This document shows positions 55,260 through 63,940 of a stretch of DNA of 64,000 nucleotides, piece after piece (position 1 is the first letter of the stretch; each line of letters begins with the position of its first letter). The DNA is taken from positions 2,170,001 through 2,234,000 of the forward strand of contig NZ_JALKAZ010000001.1 of NCBI RefSeq assembly GCF_023016005.1. The letters are read 5' to 3'. Origin of the DNA: Erythrobacter sp. F6033 (GTDB taxonomy: Bacteria > Pseudomonadota > Alphaproteobacteria > Sphingomonadales > Sphingomonadaceae). Below the pieces are notes generated by a model. That model saw only the letters and a program-made list of their open reading frames with translations. It was not told where the DNA came from and made no database searches. The position numbers and the translations under genes are program-made.

Positions 55260-56677
55260 TGCGAACCTGATCCGGCTGGAACCATCCGAGCTGGGTGCGT
55301 GGTATGCGGTGTCTTGTCCCATACGATTGCGCTGCCCATCAGGGTTTTAGCATAGGCAAAGACAGCACGACGCCCTGCCATAATTGATACTATGTTGGTC
55401 AACGGAATGCGTAGAATCGCGCGAAAACCCTCACCAATCCCGAATTCACGAGCGGTGAAGGCAAACCGAAACGTCGCACGCCAAACGAATGCGACAAAAT
55501 TGGCGATAAGGAGCCATTTCAAGGCAGGCGAAAGAACCACCGGTTCACCATACCCCATACTTATGGCTCCCCAGCCGAGCGCGGTAAGAACAATCAAGGC
55601 ATAGCCCAGCAACAGCACAAAGGCTGTCATAGGTCCGCGACGATCCCGGGCACGCATCCATGTCTCGATCAGGCCATTGCCCCATCCAATCCGGTCCCAC
55701 CCCTGCAACGCGATGCCGTGTACCCAGCGGGTTTTTTGTCGGACAATTTCATCTAGCCTTGCAGGAAAATATGCTCGGGTCGCGATCAAAAGCCCATCAT
55801 TTCCGCGCGCCCTGACAAAGGAACATTTGCCGCCTGACTGAGCCACCGCAAGGCCGAGTTCATAGTCTTCCGTAAGGGAGTCTTCGCGGAAAGGCTTTGC
55901 ACCTGCACGCCGAGCGGCAAGTCCATGCAATGCTGCCCGCGAAACGGCACAACCGACGCCCGCAGCTGGGAGGCCAGCACCAAGAGCATCGCGCACGACC
56001 ATGGCTTTCCCATGCGCTTCGGCAAATTCCTCGCAATAGTGGCTGCCTAGCCAACGGCTCTGGGCTTGAGGCAACGCTTCGACAGGCAGTTGCGCAAAAT
56101 CGGCACCTTCAAAGATGGCTTGATCAAGAAGCACCAATCCGGCCGGGTCGACGAGATCTTCGGCATCGTGAAACACTGTCATCGAAAATGGCACGCCGAT
56201 GCGTCGTTCGTCGTCGCACATCGCCTCATAGAGCCTGTTGAGACAATCCGCCTTGGTGCTTGGTCCGGCTTGACTGTGAATGACGATCCTCAGGCGGGCG
56301 TCACCTTGCGCAGCAGCCATCGCGGCGCTGATCGTGGCTGCATCGTTCTTGTAACAACCGATATACAGACGGAGGTTTGATTGCGGCCAACCCGATAGCG
56401 CGTGACGAATCGTGTCCCCAATAACGCTGGCTTCATGCCAAGCCGGGATGAATATAGCGGCAGGACCATGCAATTCGCTTATTTGAGTTGCGCCGCGATC
56501 CACTGTTCTGGTGTTCGCTCTGCCCGTTAGTTTCAACCATACCCAAACAAGGTCGACGGCAAGGTCATCTGCCGCGCCAATCAGAAAGAAGACACCAGCA
56601 AACAACAACATTTCGTGCTGGACCAATGCCAACCATTGCCAAACGTCAAACCCAAGAAACGTCAAGGCGACCCCCAC
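55256..56677 (-). CDS. Processive glycosyltransferase family 2 (NfrB-like)
   Basis: 473 residues (GTG start at 56677). An N-terminal membrane helix (MLLFAGVFFLIGAADDLAV) and C-terminal helices enclose a GT2 catalytic domain with FHDAEDLVDP (Asp171, Asp174), SLTEDYEL and QKTRW (314-318), as in processive synthases. It is like the NfrB of phage N4 adsorption, but E. coli NfrB is about 745 residues, so the c-di-GMP-binding C-terminal domain is missing here. It should build a surface polysaccharide. Sugar unknown. Confidence 0.8.
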   Translation of the reverse strand: MGVALTFLGFDVWQWLALVQHEMLLFAGVFFLIGAADDLAVDLVWVWLKLTGRANTRTVDRGATQISELHGPAAIFIPAWHEASVIGDTIRHALSGWPQSNLRLYIGCYKNDAATISAAMAAAQGDARLRIVIHSQAGPSTKADCLNRLYEAMCDDERRIGVPFSMTVFHDAEDLVDPAGLVLLDQAIFEGADFAQLPVEALPQAQSRWLGSHYCEEFAEAHGKAMVVRDALGAGLPAAGVGCAVSRAALHGLAARRAGAKPFREDSLTEDYELGLAVAQSGGKCSFVRARGNDGLLIATRAYFPARLDEIVRQKTRWVHGIALQGWDRIGWGNGLIETWMRARDRRGPMTAFVLLLGYALIVLTALGWGAISMGYGEPVVLSPALKWLLIANFVAFVWRATFRFAFTAREFGIGEGFRAILRIPLTNIVSIMAGRRAVFAYAKTLMGSAIVWDKTPHTTHPARMVPAGSGSQ

Positions 56678-56753
56678 CCCAGATAGAAAAAGAGACTAAC
56701 GCGCCCTGATTGCCCTTGCAACCAGTTCAAGTTTCTCAAATAGAGCGACCAAC

Positions 56754-58010
56754 ATGTCAGAAAAAAATTCCACAACCACCCCGCCACTTCGCAGAATTTT
56801 TGCTCCGGTACGCGCGCTTTTTGTTGGCGACGCGTCGGCAGGGATATTGCTGATTGTTGTCGCCGCTGCGGCGATGCTTGCAGCAAATTCCGCCTTCGCG
56901 AGCGAGTATCGCGACCTGTTCTACGGGGAGTTGTCCTGGACGCCGATCGCAAAACTGAAGGACCTTCACTACTGGATCAATGACGGTCTTATGGCGATTT
57001 TCTTCTTCGTCGTCGGTTTGGAAGTGAAACGCGAAATCGTTGCCGGGCAGCTGGCAAATCCTGCAGCAAGGCGTCTGCCAATGCTCGCGGCAGCCGCGGG
57101 TATGTTGGTGCCAGCAGGTGTTTACATGGTGGTGACGGGCGGCGGCGTTTACGCTGATGGCTGGGCTATTCCCGCAGCGACCGATATCGCTTTTGCGATG
57201 GGTGTTTTGGGGCTGCTAGGCAGCCGAGTACCGGCTTCCCTCAGACTGTTTCTTCTAACCGTCGCCATCGTCGATGATATTGGCGCGGTGGTTGTGATTG
57301 CCTTGTTCTACACGCAATCGCTTTATCCTGAATGGCTCTTGGCTGCGGTTGTCGTGTTCGGCCTCATGCTTGCGCTGAACCGGATGCGGGTTTCCGTCTT
57401 CTGGCCATACATATTGCTTGCGCTAGTGCTTTGGTATTGCGCTCTTAACTCCGGTGTACACGCCACGATTGCAGGCGTGGTCGCCGCGCTAACAATCCCG
57501 CTTCACCGCAAAGACGGCAACTCGATGCTCGAACGCCTAGAGCACAGCCTTGCGCCGTGGAGCGCCTATCTTGTCGTGCCAGTGTTCGGATTTGCCAATG
57601 CAGGCGTTTCGCTTGCCGGAATGGGGCCAGAAGCGCTTGTTGCAGCATTGCCTTTGGCTGTTGCCGCAGGTCTGGTTGTCGGCAAACAACTCGGGATTTT
57701 CACGGTGGTCTGGATCGCCGACAAAACAGGCTTTGCAAAACGCCCCGACGGAGCGAGCTGGCCGGAGATCTGGGGAATCTCGATCCTATGCGGGATCGGG
57801 TTCACCATGAGTATCTTTATTGGTGGTCTCGCATTCCCGGACAGGCCCGCTTTCGTTGAAGAAGCCAAAATTGGCATCCTGTTGGGATCGGCGATCTCGG
57901 CGGTATTGGGCTATGCTATCCTACGGCTGACGACGACCCACCCTGACGAAGAATGCGATGACCAAGGCGATATGCCGATCGATCCGTATCCAGACGATCC
58001 GCTCCGCTAA
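56754..58010 (+). CDS. nhaA: Na+/H+ antiporter NhaA
   Basis: 418-residue inner membrane antiporter. It shows about 11-12 hydrophobic segments and the family aspartates in PAATDIAFAMGVL and VAIVDDIGAVVVIALFY. It exports Na+ in exchange for protons, important in saline and alkaline conditions. Divergent from the glycosyltransferase, only 76 bases apart. Confidence 0.96.
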   Translation: MSEKNSTTTPPLRRIFAPVRALFVGDASAGILLIVVAAAAMLAANSAFASEYRDLFYGELSWTPIAKLKDLHYWINDGLMAIFFFVVGLEVKREIVAGQLANPAARRLPMLAAAAGMLVPAGVYMVVTGGGVYADGWAIPAATDIAFAMGVLGLLGSRVPASLRLFLLTVAIVDDIGAVVVIALFYTQSLYPEWLLAAVVVFGLMLALNRMRVSVFWPYILLALVLWYCALNSGVHATIAGVVAALTIPLHRKDGNSMLERLEHSLAPWSAYLVVPVFGFANAGVSLAGMGPEALVAALPLAVAAGLVVGKQLGIFTVVWIADKTGFAKRPDGASWPEIWGISILCGIGFTMSIFIGGLAFPDRPAFVEEAKIGILLGSAISAVLGYAILRLTTTHPDEECDDQGDMPIDPYPDDPLR

Positions 58011-58060
58011 TCAGTAGCACGCTATTGTGGCGGCGCTCCCGCTTGGACGTTGGAAGGCGC

Positions 58061-58498
58061 TCACCAAGTGCCAGTGTTTTCCATGCTGGCCCATGGCTCC
58101 TTGGGTTCCAGATTGCCTTCCTGAAGCAATTCAATCGACACACCATCAGGTGATTTGACGAATGCCATATGTCCATCGCGCGGTGGACGGTGAATGGTAT
58201 GCCCCGCATCGGCAAGCCGCTGACAGGTATCGTAAATATCATCCACGCGATATGCGAGATGCCCGAAATTGCGCCCGCCATCATAGGCTTCAGGCGCGCT
58301 GCCATCTTCAGCCGGCCAGTTATAGGTGAGCTCCACCTCGGCCACACCTTCCTGACCAGGGGCTGCGAGAAAGATCAGCGTAAACCGCCCCGCTTCAACA
58401 TCGAAGCGCCGTACCTCTTCGAGTCCTATCAACTTGAAGAAGTCGACCGTGGCATCTGGATCGGTGACTCGGATCATTGAGTGGAGATATTTGACCAT
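58061..58498 (-). CDS. Lactoylglutathione lyase (glyoxalase I)
   Basis: 145-residue VOC-family enzyme. The four metal ligands of glyoxalase I are seen at His6, Glu56, His80 and Glu123 (YLHSMIRV, VAEVELTYNW, NFGHLAYRV, GVSIELLQ). It converts the hemithioacetal of methylglyoxal and glutathione to S-lactoylglutathione. Start at 58498 (MVKYLHSM) follows AGGAG. Longer frame to 58528 rejected. Confidence 0.92.
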   Translation of the reverse strand: MVKYLHSMIRVTDPDATVDFFKLIGLEEVRRFDVEAGRFTLIFLAAPGQEGVAEVELTYNWPAEDGSAPEAYDGGRNFGHLAYRVDDIYDTCQRLADAGHTIHRPPRDGHMAFVKSPDGVSIELLQEGNLEPKEPWASMENTGTW

Positions 58499-58592
58499 TT
58501 CGGCTCCTGCGGGTTCATCTGGCAGCAATTCAAACTCGGTTCATCGACGCAGTAGCACAACTCATCGCAGGCTTAGCGAAGAGGAGGACACG

Positions 58593-59363
58593 ATGAACGG
58601 AGCAGACAAGACTACTCAATCAGACATGGAGGCCAATGCGCCCTCGCGCAAGGGCGGCCTTGGCAGGACTACAACGCGCTGGTTTGGAACCGCCGCAATT
58701 GCATCAATCGGCATGGTGCTTGGCGGGTACCTTTTGGGTGATGGACTGTTACGCGCAAAAGAAGCCGAACGGTCGGTAACGGTTCGCGGCTTGGCTGAGC
58801 GTGACGTCACCGCTGATCTTGCAACCTGGACGATATCCTATTCGGCCAGCGCCACCGATCTTGGCGAAGCTCAAGGCAAAGTGCGAAGCGACACCAATGC
58901 AATTGAGAGCTTTTTCGAAGACCTTGGATTTCCCGAAAACGCACTTCAGCCCACTGGCGCCAATGTTTCAAGCTACACCAATCGCGGCGTCACCACCTAT
59001 ACCGTGCGTCAGCGGCTTTCATTGCGAACAAATGACATCGAGCGGGCGCAACAGGCAGTGGCCCAGCAATTTGATCTGGTGAGCCGCGGAGTCTTCCTCG
59101 AAGAAGGGTCTGGCATGAGCTACACCTTCACGGGCCTCAACGACATCAAGCCTGAAATGGTGGCAGAGGCGACGAAGAATGCCCGCGATTCGGCACAACA
59201 GTTCGCGCAAGATTCAGGAGCCGGTGTCGGCGCGATCAAGGATGCGACCCAAGGATACTTCTCCATCGAGGCGCGTGACGGTGATGGAGGCGGATGGGGT
59301 AAGTCTGACAGCCCTTACAAAAAGGTCCGGGTTGTCACGACAGTCAATTTCAGTCTGGACTAA
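58593..59363 (+). CDS. SIMPL domain (DUF541) membrane-anchored protein
   Basis: 256 residues. A cytoplasmic N-tail and one transmembrane segment (WFGTAAIASIGMVLGGYLLG) are followed by a SIMPL/DUF541 domain that starts with SVTVRGLAERDVTADLATW. The domain is known in mammals from SIMPL, and in bacteria from periplasmic proteins of unknown role. GAGGAGG precedes the ATG. It is divergent from glyoxalase I, with a terminator after it. Confidence 0.88.
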   Translation: MNGADKTTQSDMEANAPSRKGGLGRTTTRWFGTAAIASIGMVLGGYLLGDGLLRAKEAERSVTVRGLAERDVTADLATWTISYSASATDLGEAQGKVRSDTNAIESFFEDLGFPENALQPTGANVSSYTNRGVTTYTVRQRLSLRTNDIERAQQAVAQQFDLVSRGVFLEEGSGMSYTFTGLNDIKPEMVAEATKNARDSAQQFAQDSGAGVGAIKDATQGYFSIEARDGDGGGWGKSDSPYKKVRVVTTVNFSLD

Positions 59364-59369
59364 ACGAAA

Positions 59370-59403
59370 AGACGCGGGACCGTTTCCGATCCCGCGTCTC
59401 TTT
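59370..59403. terminator. Intrinsic terminator
   Basis: 10-bp stem AGACGCGGGA (59370-59379) / TCCCGCGTCT (59390-59399), followed by CTTTAG on the plus strand and preceded by A-rich bases. Ends the SIMPL gene, and may serve the opposite strand. Confidence 0.75.
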
Positions 59404-59465
59404 AGAGGTCCCGCTATTCCGCTTATACGCGGATAGGGCGTTCGCTCCTGCGACTGAGCAACTGT

Positions 59466-60389
59466 TTAGAAGCTGGCGCTGAGCGTAACGACGAAAGCGT
59501 CGTCGGTGAACGTGCCGGTCGGATCAACCAGTACATCGCCTTCGACACCGACATAAGCGGCGCTAAGCGTTGCTGGACCGAATGACACGTCGGCGCTGAT
59601 CGACCAGTCGATCGCTTCGCTGTCTGTGGTGAAGGTCAAGAAACCATCAGTGTAGCCGACATGGCCGTTCAAAGTGATCGGTGTGTCCGGGATACCCACA
59701 CTGACGTCTGTATAGAGATACAGGTTGTCTGTACCACCGAGCGAATCCTGATCAGGCGCATAAGCAATGCCCCCGGTTAGCGAAGCTGGGCCAATACCGA
59801 AGCTAAGCGAGCCGTAGAATTCGTAATAGTCAAAATCACCGGCACCGGCATCGGGATAGAGGTAGAAGATACCACCGACATCGGCTGAGATTCCGTCGGT
59901 CAGATCGCCGCTCCAGCCGCCGTAAAGGTCGAGCTCAATTGATCCGTAGCCGACTGTTTGTTCATCAAGGTTCGATGCCCAAGTGCCAACATACAGACCA
60001 GATTCGTGCGAAACATCAAAGCCACCTTGCACCGCAAAGTTGCCGTCTGTCAGCGCGACACCGCGAAAACGATACTCGGTCGCCATCGCGATATTGGCAG
60101 AGAATGTTAGCGGGCTTTCTTCATCTTCTTCGCCCTGGATGTTGCTGACTTCGAGCTCATCAATCGGCGCATTTGCGCGATCGAAAGCCGGGGTCAGCAC
60201 CAAGCCAGCTTCGGTTCCGTCGATCTCTACAGAAGCTGCGAGGAGCTCCGCATTGATTTCAACATCACCGGATTCAATTGAAGTGTTTGCCTCTTCCGAA
60301 ACTGTGTCAGAGGCGAATGCGGGTGCCGCAGAGAGGAGGAAACCCGCAGAGAGAGTAGCGGCCGAGAGACCGCGGATGGACGTGAGCAT
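59466..60389 (-). CDS. TIGR02001-type outer membrane beta-barrel protein
   Basis: 307 residues. A signal peptide (GLSAATLSAGFLLSAAPAFA) is followed by an acidic, low-complexity region of about 65 residues (28-92), then a TIGR02001-like barrel starting with SANIAMATEYRFRGVAL and NFAVQGGFDVSHESG. The C-terminus ends in FVVTLSASF. Family members are small outer membrane proteins of unknown cargo. The acidic region before the barrel is longer than I recall for the family. AAGGAAG precedes ATG 60389. Confidence 0.82.
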   Translation of the reverse strand: MLTSIRGLSAATLSAGFLLSAAPAFASDTVSEEANTSIESGDVEINAELLAASVEIDGTEAGLVLTPAFDRANAPIDELEVSNIQGEEDEESPLTFSANIAMATEYRFRGVALTDGNFAVQGGFDVSHESGLYVGTWASNLDEQTVGYGSIELDLYGGWSGDLTDGISADVGGIFYLYPDAGAGDFDYYEFYGSLSFGIGPASLTGGIAYAPDQDSLGGTDNLYLYTDVSVGIPDTPITLNGHVGYTDGFLTFTTDSEAIDWSISADVSFGPATLSAAYVGVEGDVLVDPTGTFTDDAFVVTLSASF

Positions 60390-60701
60390 TACAACTTCCT
60401 TAGTTTTGTTGTTGCCTCGTCCCACCTGCACATTCGCCGGTCATCATTTTAGGCGACGATCTCATCCGAATGCGAAACAATCGTGCACAGAATTGATGCA
60501 GTGCACAAGAGAAATTGCGCCACCTCACTATGAGCGGAACAAATGTGTGATTTCTGCATCACTCGGCTTGGCATGCTCACAGAGTTTGCGGTTCGGTGAC
60601 ACGATGGCTATGTCGAACGTCCGTATCGCATTGCTAAAGGTCGCACACTGCCGAACGGTCGCGCGATGCGATCGGGACGTTGCAAATTCAAGAACCAAGT
60701 C
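60390..60701. other. Divergent intergenic region with twin GTGCAC
   Basis: 312 bases between the barrel gene and the metallophosphatase. Two GTGCAC palindromes at 60483-60488 and 60501-60506, 18 bases apart, could be an operator. Promoters of both genes should be here. No RNA gene or strong hairpin was found. Confidence 0.45.
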
Positions 60702-61505
60702 ATGCTGAAAAAGCTTAGCAAAATCTTCACGGCCCGGTCCCGCCCACAGCTTCCCAGCGTACCGGAAGGCACACGCTATTACGTGATTGGCGACATTCAC
60801 GGCCGGCTCGACCTTTATGCAGCGCTCATCAAAGCGATTGAAGAAGACGACAACGCAAGAGAGCAAGCAGACACGCACATAATCCTGCTGGGAGATCTGG
60901 TGGATCGCGGACCGGACAGCGCCGGTGTGATCAAACTGACCCGCAAATGGCAGAAAAAGCGCAATGTGCGCGTGCTCGCCGGCAATCACGAGGAAATGTT
61001 TCTGCAGTCGTTCGAGAAGCCGGATATTCTCAGGCATTTCCTGAAGCATGGCGGCCGAGAAACAATTCTGAGTTATGGCATTTCCAAGAAGCAATTCAAC
61101 GCGATGACATTAGAAGAAATGCACGCAATGCTCCCGAAAATCATCCCGCAGTCAGACCGCGACTATATCGAGGCCTTCGAGGAAATGATCATCGCTGGCG
61201 ACTATGCGTTCGTGCATGCTGGTGTCGATCCGACACAACCATTGAACGCGCAAAAGCGCAGTGACCTGTTCTGGATCCGCGACCGTTTCCTCAACCACGA
61301 AGGCCCGCTCGAAAAGGTCGTGGTGCATGGCCATACAATTTTTGACAGTGTGATGGATTGTGGCAACCGTATCGGGGTCGATACTGGCGCATTCCGTTCT
61401 GGCGTACTGACTGCCCTCGTTCTCGAAGGAGAGGACCGGCGGATCATCCAGACCGATGACGGTGGCGACACAATCGAAATTCGCTCCGCTGATAGCACGC
61501 GCTAA
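60702..61505 (+). CDS. Calcineurin-like metallophosphatase (serine/threonine phosphatase type)
   Basis: 267 residues. All motifs of the metallophosphatase family are present: GDIHGRLD at residues 30-37, GDLVDRGPDS at 64-73, GNHEE near 98, HAGVDP and VHGHTIFD. It is of the bacterial PrpA/ApaH-like type with a two-metal active site. Substrate (protein phosphoserine, dinucleoside polyphosphate) unknown. The start lacks a clear Shine-Dalgarno. Confidence 0.92.
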   Translation: MLKKLSKIFTARSRPQLPSVPEGTRYYVIGDIHGRLDLYAALIKAIEEDDNAREQADTHIILLGDLVDRGPDSAGVIKLTRKWQKKRNVRVLAGNHEEMFLQSFEKPDILRHFLKHGGRETILSYGISKKQFNAMTLEEMHAMLPKIIPQSDRDYIEAFEEMIIAGDYAFVHAGVDPTQPLNAQKRSDLFWIRDRFLNHEGPLEKVVVHGHTIFDSVMDCGNRIGVDTGAFRSGVLTALVLEGEDRRIIQTDDGGDTIEIRSADSTR

Positions 61506-61604
61506 CCTGTTTGATAGTGGACAGCCGCTGAGCGGTTCGCAATGTAACCCGAATGCCGTGGCTGGCGAACCACGGGCTGTAAATACTTTTGGGAGGGAAG
61601 CACG

Positions 61605-63089
61605 ATGACTGCCATACTTGATGGGCTAACCAGCCTGTTCATCTTTGTTGTAGGATTGGTGGTTCTTTCCCTGATCGTGCTGTTCTTTATCGATCGCTAC
61701 CAGACCAATGACACGGTGCGCCGGAACTATCCGGTGATTGGGCGGATGCGGCATATTCTGTCCGAGCTTGGCGAGTTTTTTCGCCAGTACTTCTTTGCGA
61801 TGGACCGCGAAGAAATGCCGTTTAACCGCGCACAGCGGGATTGGGTCGACGACGCATCAAAGGCCAAATCAACCAATGTCGCTTTTGGCTCTACCCGTAA
61901 TCTTGATCCGGTTGGCACGCCGATTTTTGTCAATTGCCCTTGGCCCACATTGGAGCGGGATGCCGTCAAAGCGCCGCCAATGCGCATTGGTGAGGGCGCA
62001 GCCCGTACCCCGTACGATGCACCTTCGATATTCAACATATCGGGGATGAGCTACGGTTCGCTATCCACGCCGGCGGTACGCGCGCTTTCCAGTGGCGCGG
62101 CGAAAGCAGGGTGCTGGATGAACACCGGTGAGGGCGGGCTTTCTCCGTATCACCTTGAAGGTGGCTGCGACATTGTATTTCAGATCGGTACAGCAAAATA
62201 CGGCGTTCGCGATGACGACGGAAACTTGTCCGACGAAAAGCTTCGCGAAGTGGCCGCTCACGAGAAGGTCCGCATGTTCGAATTGAAGCTCTCGCAGGGC
62301 GCAAAGCCAGGCAAAGGCGGCATATTACCTGCCGCCAAGGTCAATGCAGAAATCGCCAAAATCCGCGGTATTCCAGAGGGCGAAGCATCGATCTCTCCGA
62401 ACCGGCACACGGATATCGGCAGCATCGAAGAGCTGCTCGATATGATCGCCCGCATCCGCGAAGTGACCGGGAAGCCGGTGGGCTTCAAGACGGTCATCGG
62501 TGCCTATGGCTGGCTGCAAAATCTATTCGAAGAAATCAACAAACGCGGCCCACAAAGCGCGCCAGATTTTATCACTGTAGATAGCGGCGACGGTGGAACA
62601 GGCGCTGCCCCCATGCCTTTGATCGACAATGTCGGCCTCACTCTGCGTGAAGCCCTTCCGATGCTAGTCGATTTGCGCGACGAAGCTGGTCTGAAAGATC
62701 GAATCCGGATCGTCGCAAGCGGTAAGCTAGTAACTCCCAGCGAGGTCGCATGGGCGATTTGTGCGGGTGCAGACTTCACCATTTCGGCGCGAGGTTTCAT
62801 GTTTGCACTTGGCTGTATTCAGGCGATGAAATGCAACAAGAACACCTGCCCAACAGGCATCACCACGCACGACCCGAGCCTTCAGCGCGGCCTCGATCCA
62901 GCCAACAAGTCTGTGCGGGTCGCGAATTTTGTGAAGCAAATGCGTAAAGAAGTCGGCGTGATCGCCCATTCGGTCGGCGTTACCAACCCCCGCGGGATGA
63001 AGCGATACCACGTGCGCCTCGTTTGTGCTGATGGTCGCTCACGTCCGTTGGATGAGCTATATCCTTCGGCCACCAAGCAGGTGGCTTAG
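61605..63089 (+). CDS. Membrane-anchored FMN-binding glutamate synthase-family protein
   Basis: 494 residues. An N-terminal transmembrane helix (GLTSLFIFVVGLVVLSLIVL) is followed by the FMN-binding central domain of glutamate synthase. Motifs include FNISGMSYGSLS, NTGEGGLSPYHLEGGCD, TVDSGDGGTGAAPMP and a 3Fe-4S-like cysteine segment AMKCNKNTCPTG. It lacks the glutaminase domain, so it belongs to the stand-alone 'GltS-like' group. Reaction not known. GGAGGGAAG precedes the ATG. Confidence 0.9.
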   Translation: MTAILDGLTSLFIFVVGLVVLSLIVLFFIDRYQTNDTVRRNYPVIGRMRHILSELGEFFRQYFFAMDREEMPFNRAQRDWVDDASKAKSTNVAFGSTRNLDPVGTPIFVNCPWPTLERDAVKAPPMRIGEGAARTPYDAPSIFNISGMSYGSLSTPAVRALSSGAAKAGCWMNTGEGGLSPYHLEGGCDIVFQIGTAKYGVRDDDGNLSDEKLREVAAHEKVRMFELKLSQGAKPGKGGILPAAKVNAEIAKIRGIPEGEASISPNRHTDIGSIEELLDMIARIREVTGKPVGFKTVIGAYGWLQNLFEEINKRGPQSAPDFITVDSGDGGTGAAPMPLIDNVGLTLREALPMLVDLRDEAGLKDRIRIVASGKLVTPSEVAWAICAGADFTISARGFMFALGCIQAMKCNKNTCPTGITTHDPSLQRGLDPANKSVRVANFVKQMRKEVGVIAHSVGVTNPRGMKRYHVRLVCADGRSRPLDELYPSATKQVA

Positions 63090-63874
63090 AAGCCAAGCCA
63101 ATGCTTGCGATTTCTGGTCTTAGACAACCCTAGGAACGCAGCAAGCACGACCAGTATACCTGAACCAATACAGGCCCATGCAATTGCTTCGTTCTCTTGC
63201 CCCCCGCGAAAATGGATCGCGGTGAGCGCCCAGCAGAACACCGCAGCATACCACGGGTTACCGCGGCTTCTCACAACGGCAAGCGCAGCAATCACACCGC
63301 TGATTGCAACCATGCCTGCGGTAACAAGCGGGAATGTCCCCCCATCTGCGAACCCGTAAAATTTGAGCGTCGCCGACACATTCACGATGCTTGCTGCGGT
63401 CAGCCAAGCCGCTAGCGCGCTAAAGACGGGAGCCACCAGCCAGCGCTCCTTCGAGGCGAATTCGTCATGCTGCACCAATGTGCGGAGAACGGCGAGCAAG
63501 CCGATCAGAGATACAAATATGATGATCGCTGAAATTGCGGTGAGATTGTTGTAGCCTGTATACGCCGCCCAAATGCCCTGCGCGCCAAGAGCAATCGCTG
63601 CGGGCCAGCCAATCCGATCAAGCAACGCATTGCTGCGCTCGGCGGGGAGCGCCTGCCAGATTGCGAATACCGCTGAGCCAAGAAACAGCAATCCCCAGAT
63701 CGAGAAAGCCCAGCCCGATGGCGTGATCATTGTTCGCACCGAATCCGAGCGATCGCCGATTTGTTCGCCAAATCCCAAGGCTGGCAGGAAAGACGACCCG
63801 ATCTGGCAGACCACGGCAAGAATGATAACGGCGCGCTGAACAGCGCTGCGATTGGCTGACAATGTTGCTTGCAT
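63086..63874 (-). CDS. TspO-related tryptophan-rich membrane protein
   Basis: 262 residues with about eight hydrophobic segments. The first half has the TspO-like TPSGWAFSIWGLLFLG and WPAAIALGAQGIWAAYTG. The protein is nearly twice TspO length, with a second set of helices. TspO members bind porphyrins or sterol-like ligands. Function here unknown. It is convergent with the glutamate synthase-like gene, overlapping its stop by four bases. Confidence 0.72.
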   Translation of the reverse strand: MQATLSANRSAVQRAVIILAVVCQIGSSFLPALGFGEQIGDRSDSVRTMITPSGWAFSIWGLLFLGSAVFAIWQALPAERSNALLDRIGWPAAIALGAQGIWAAYTGYNNLTAISAIIIFVSLIGLLAVLRTLVQHDEFASKERWLVAPVFSALAAWLTAASIVNVSATLKFYGFADGGTFPLVTAGMVAISGVIAALAVVRSRGNPWYAAVFCWALTAIHFRGGQENEAIAWACIGSGILVVLAAFLGLSKTRNRKHWLGF

Positions 63875-63940
63875 GGAACTTTAACGGCTGGCGCTGCTCG
63901 GCGTTCCAGCAATTGCGGGAAACCTTGGCGAAACGAAATA

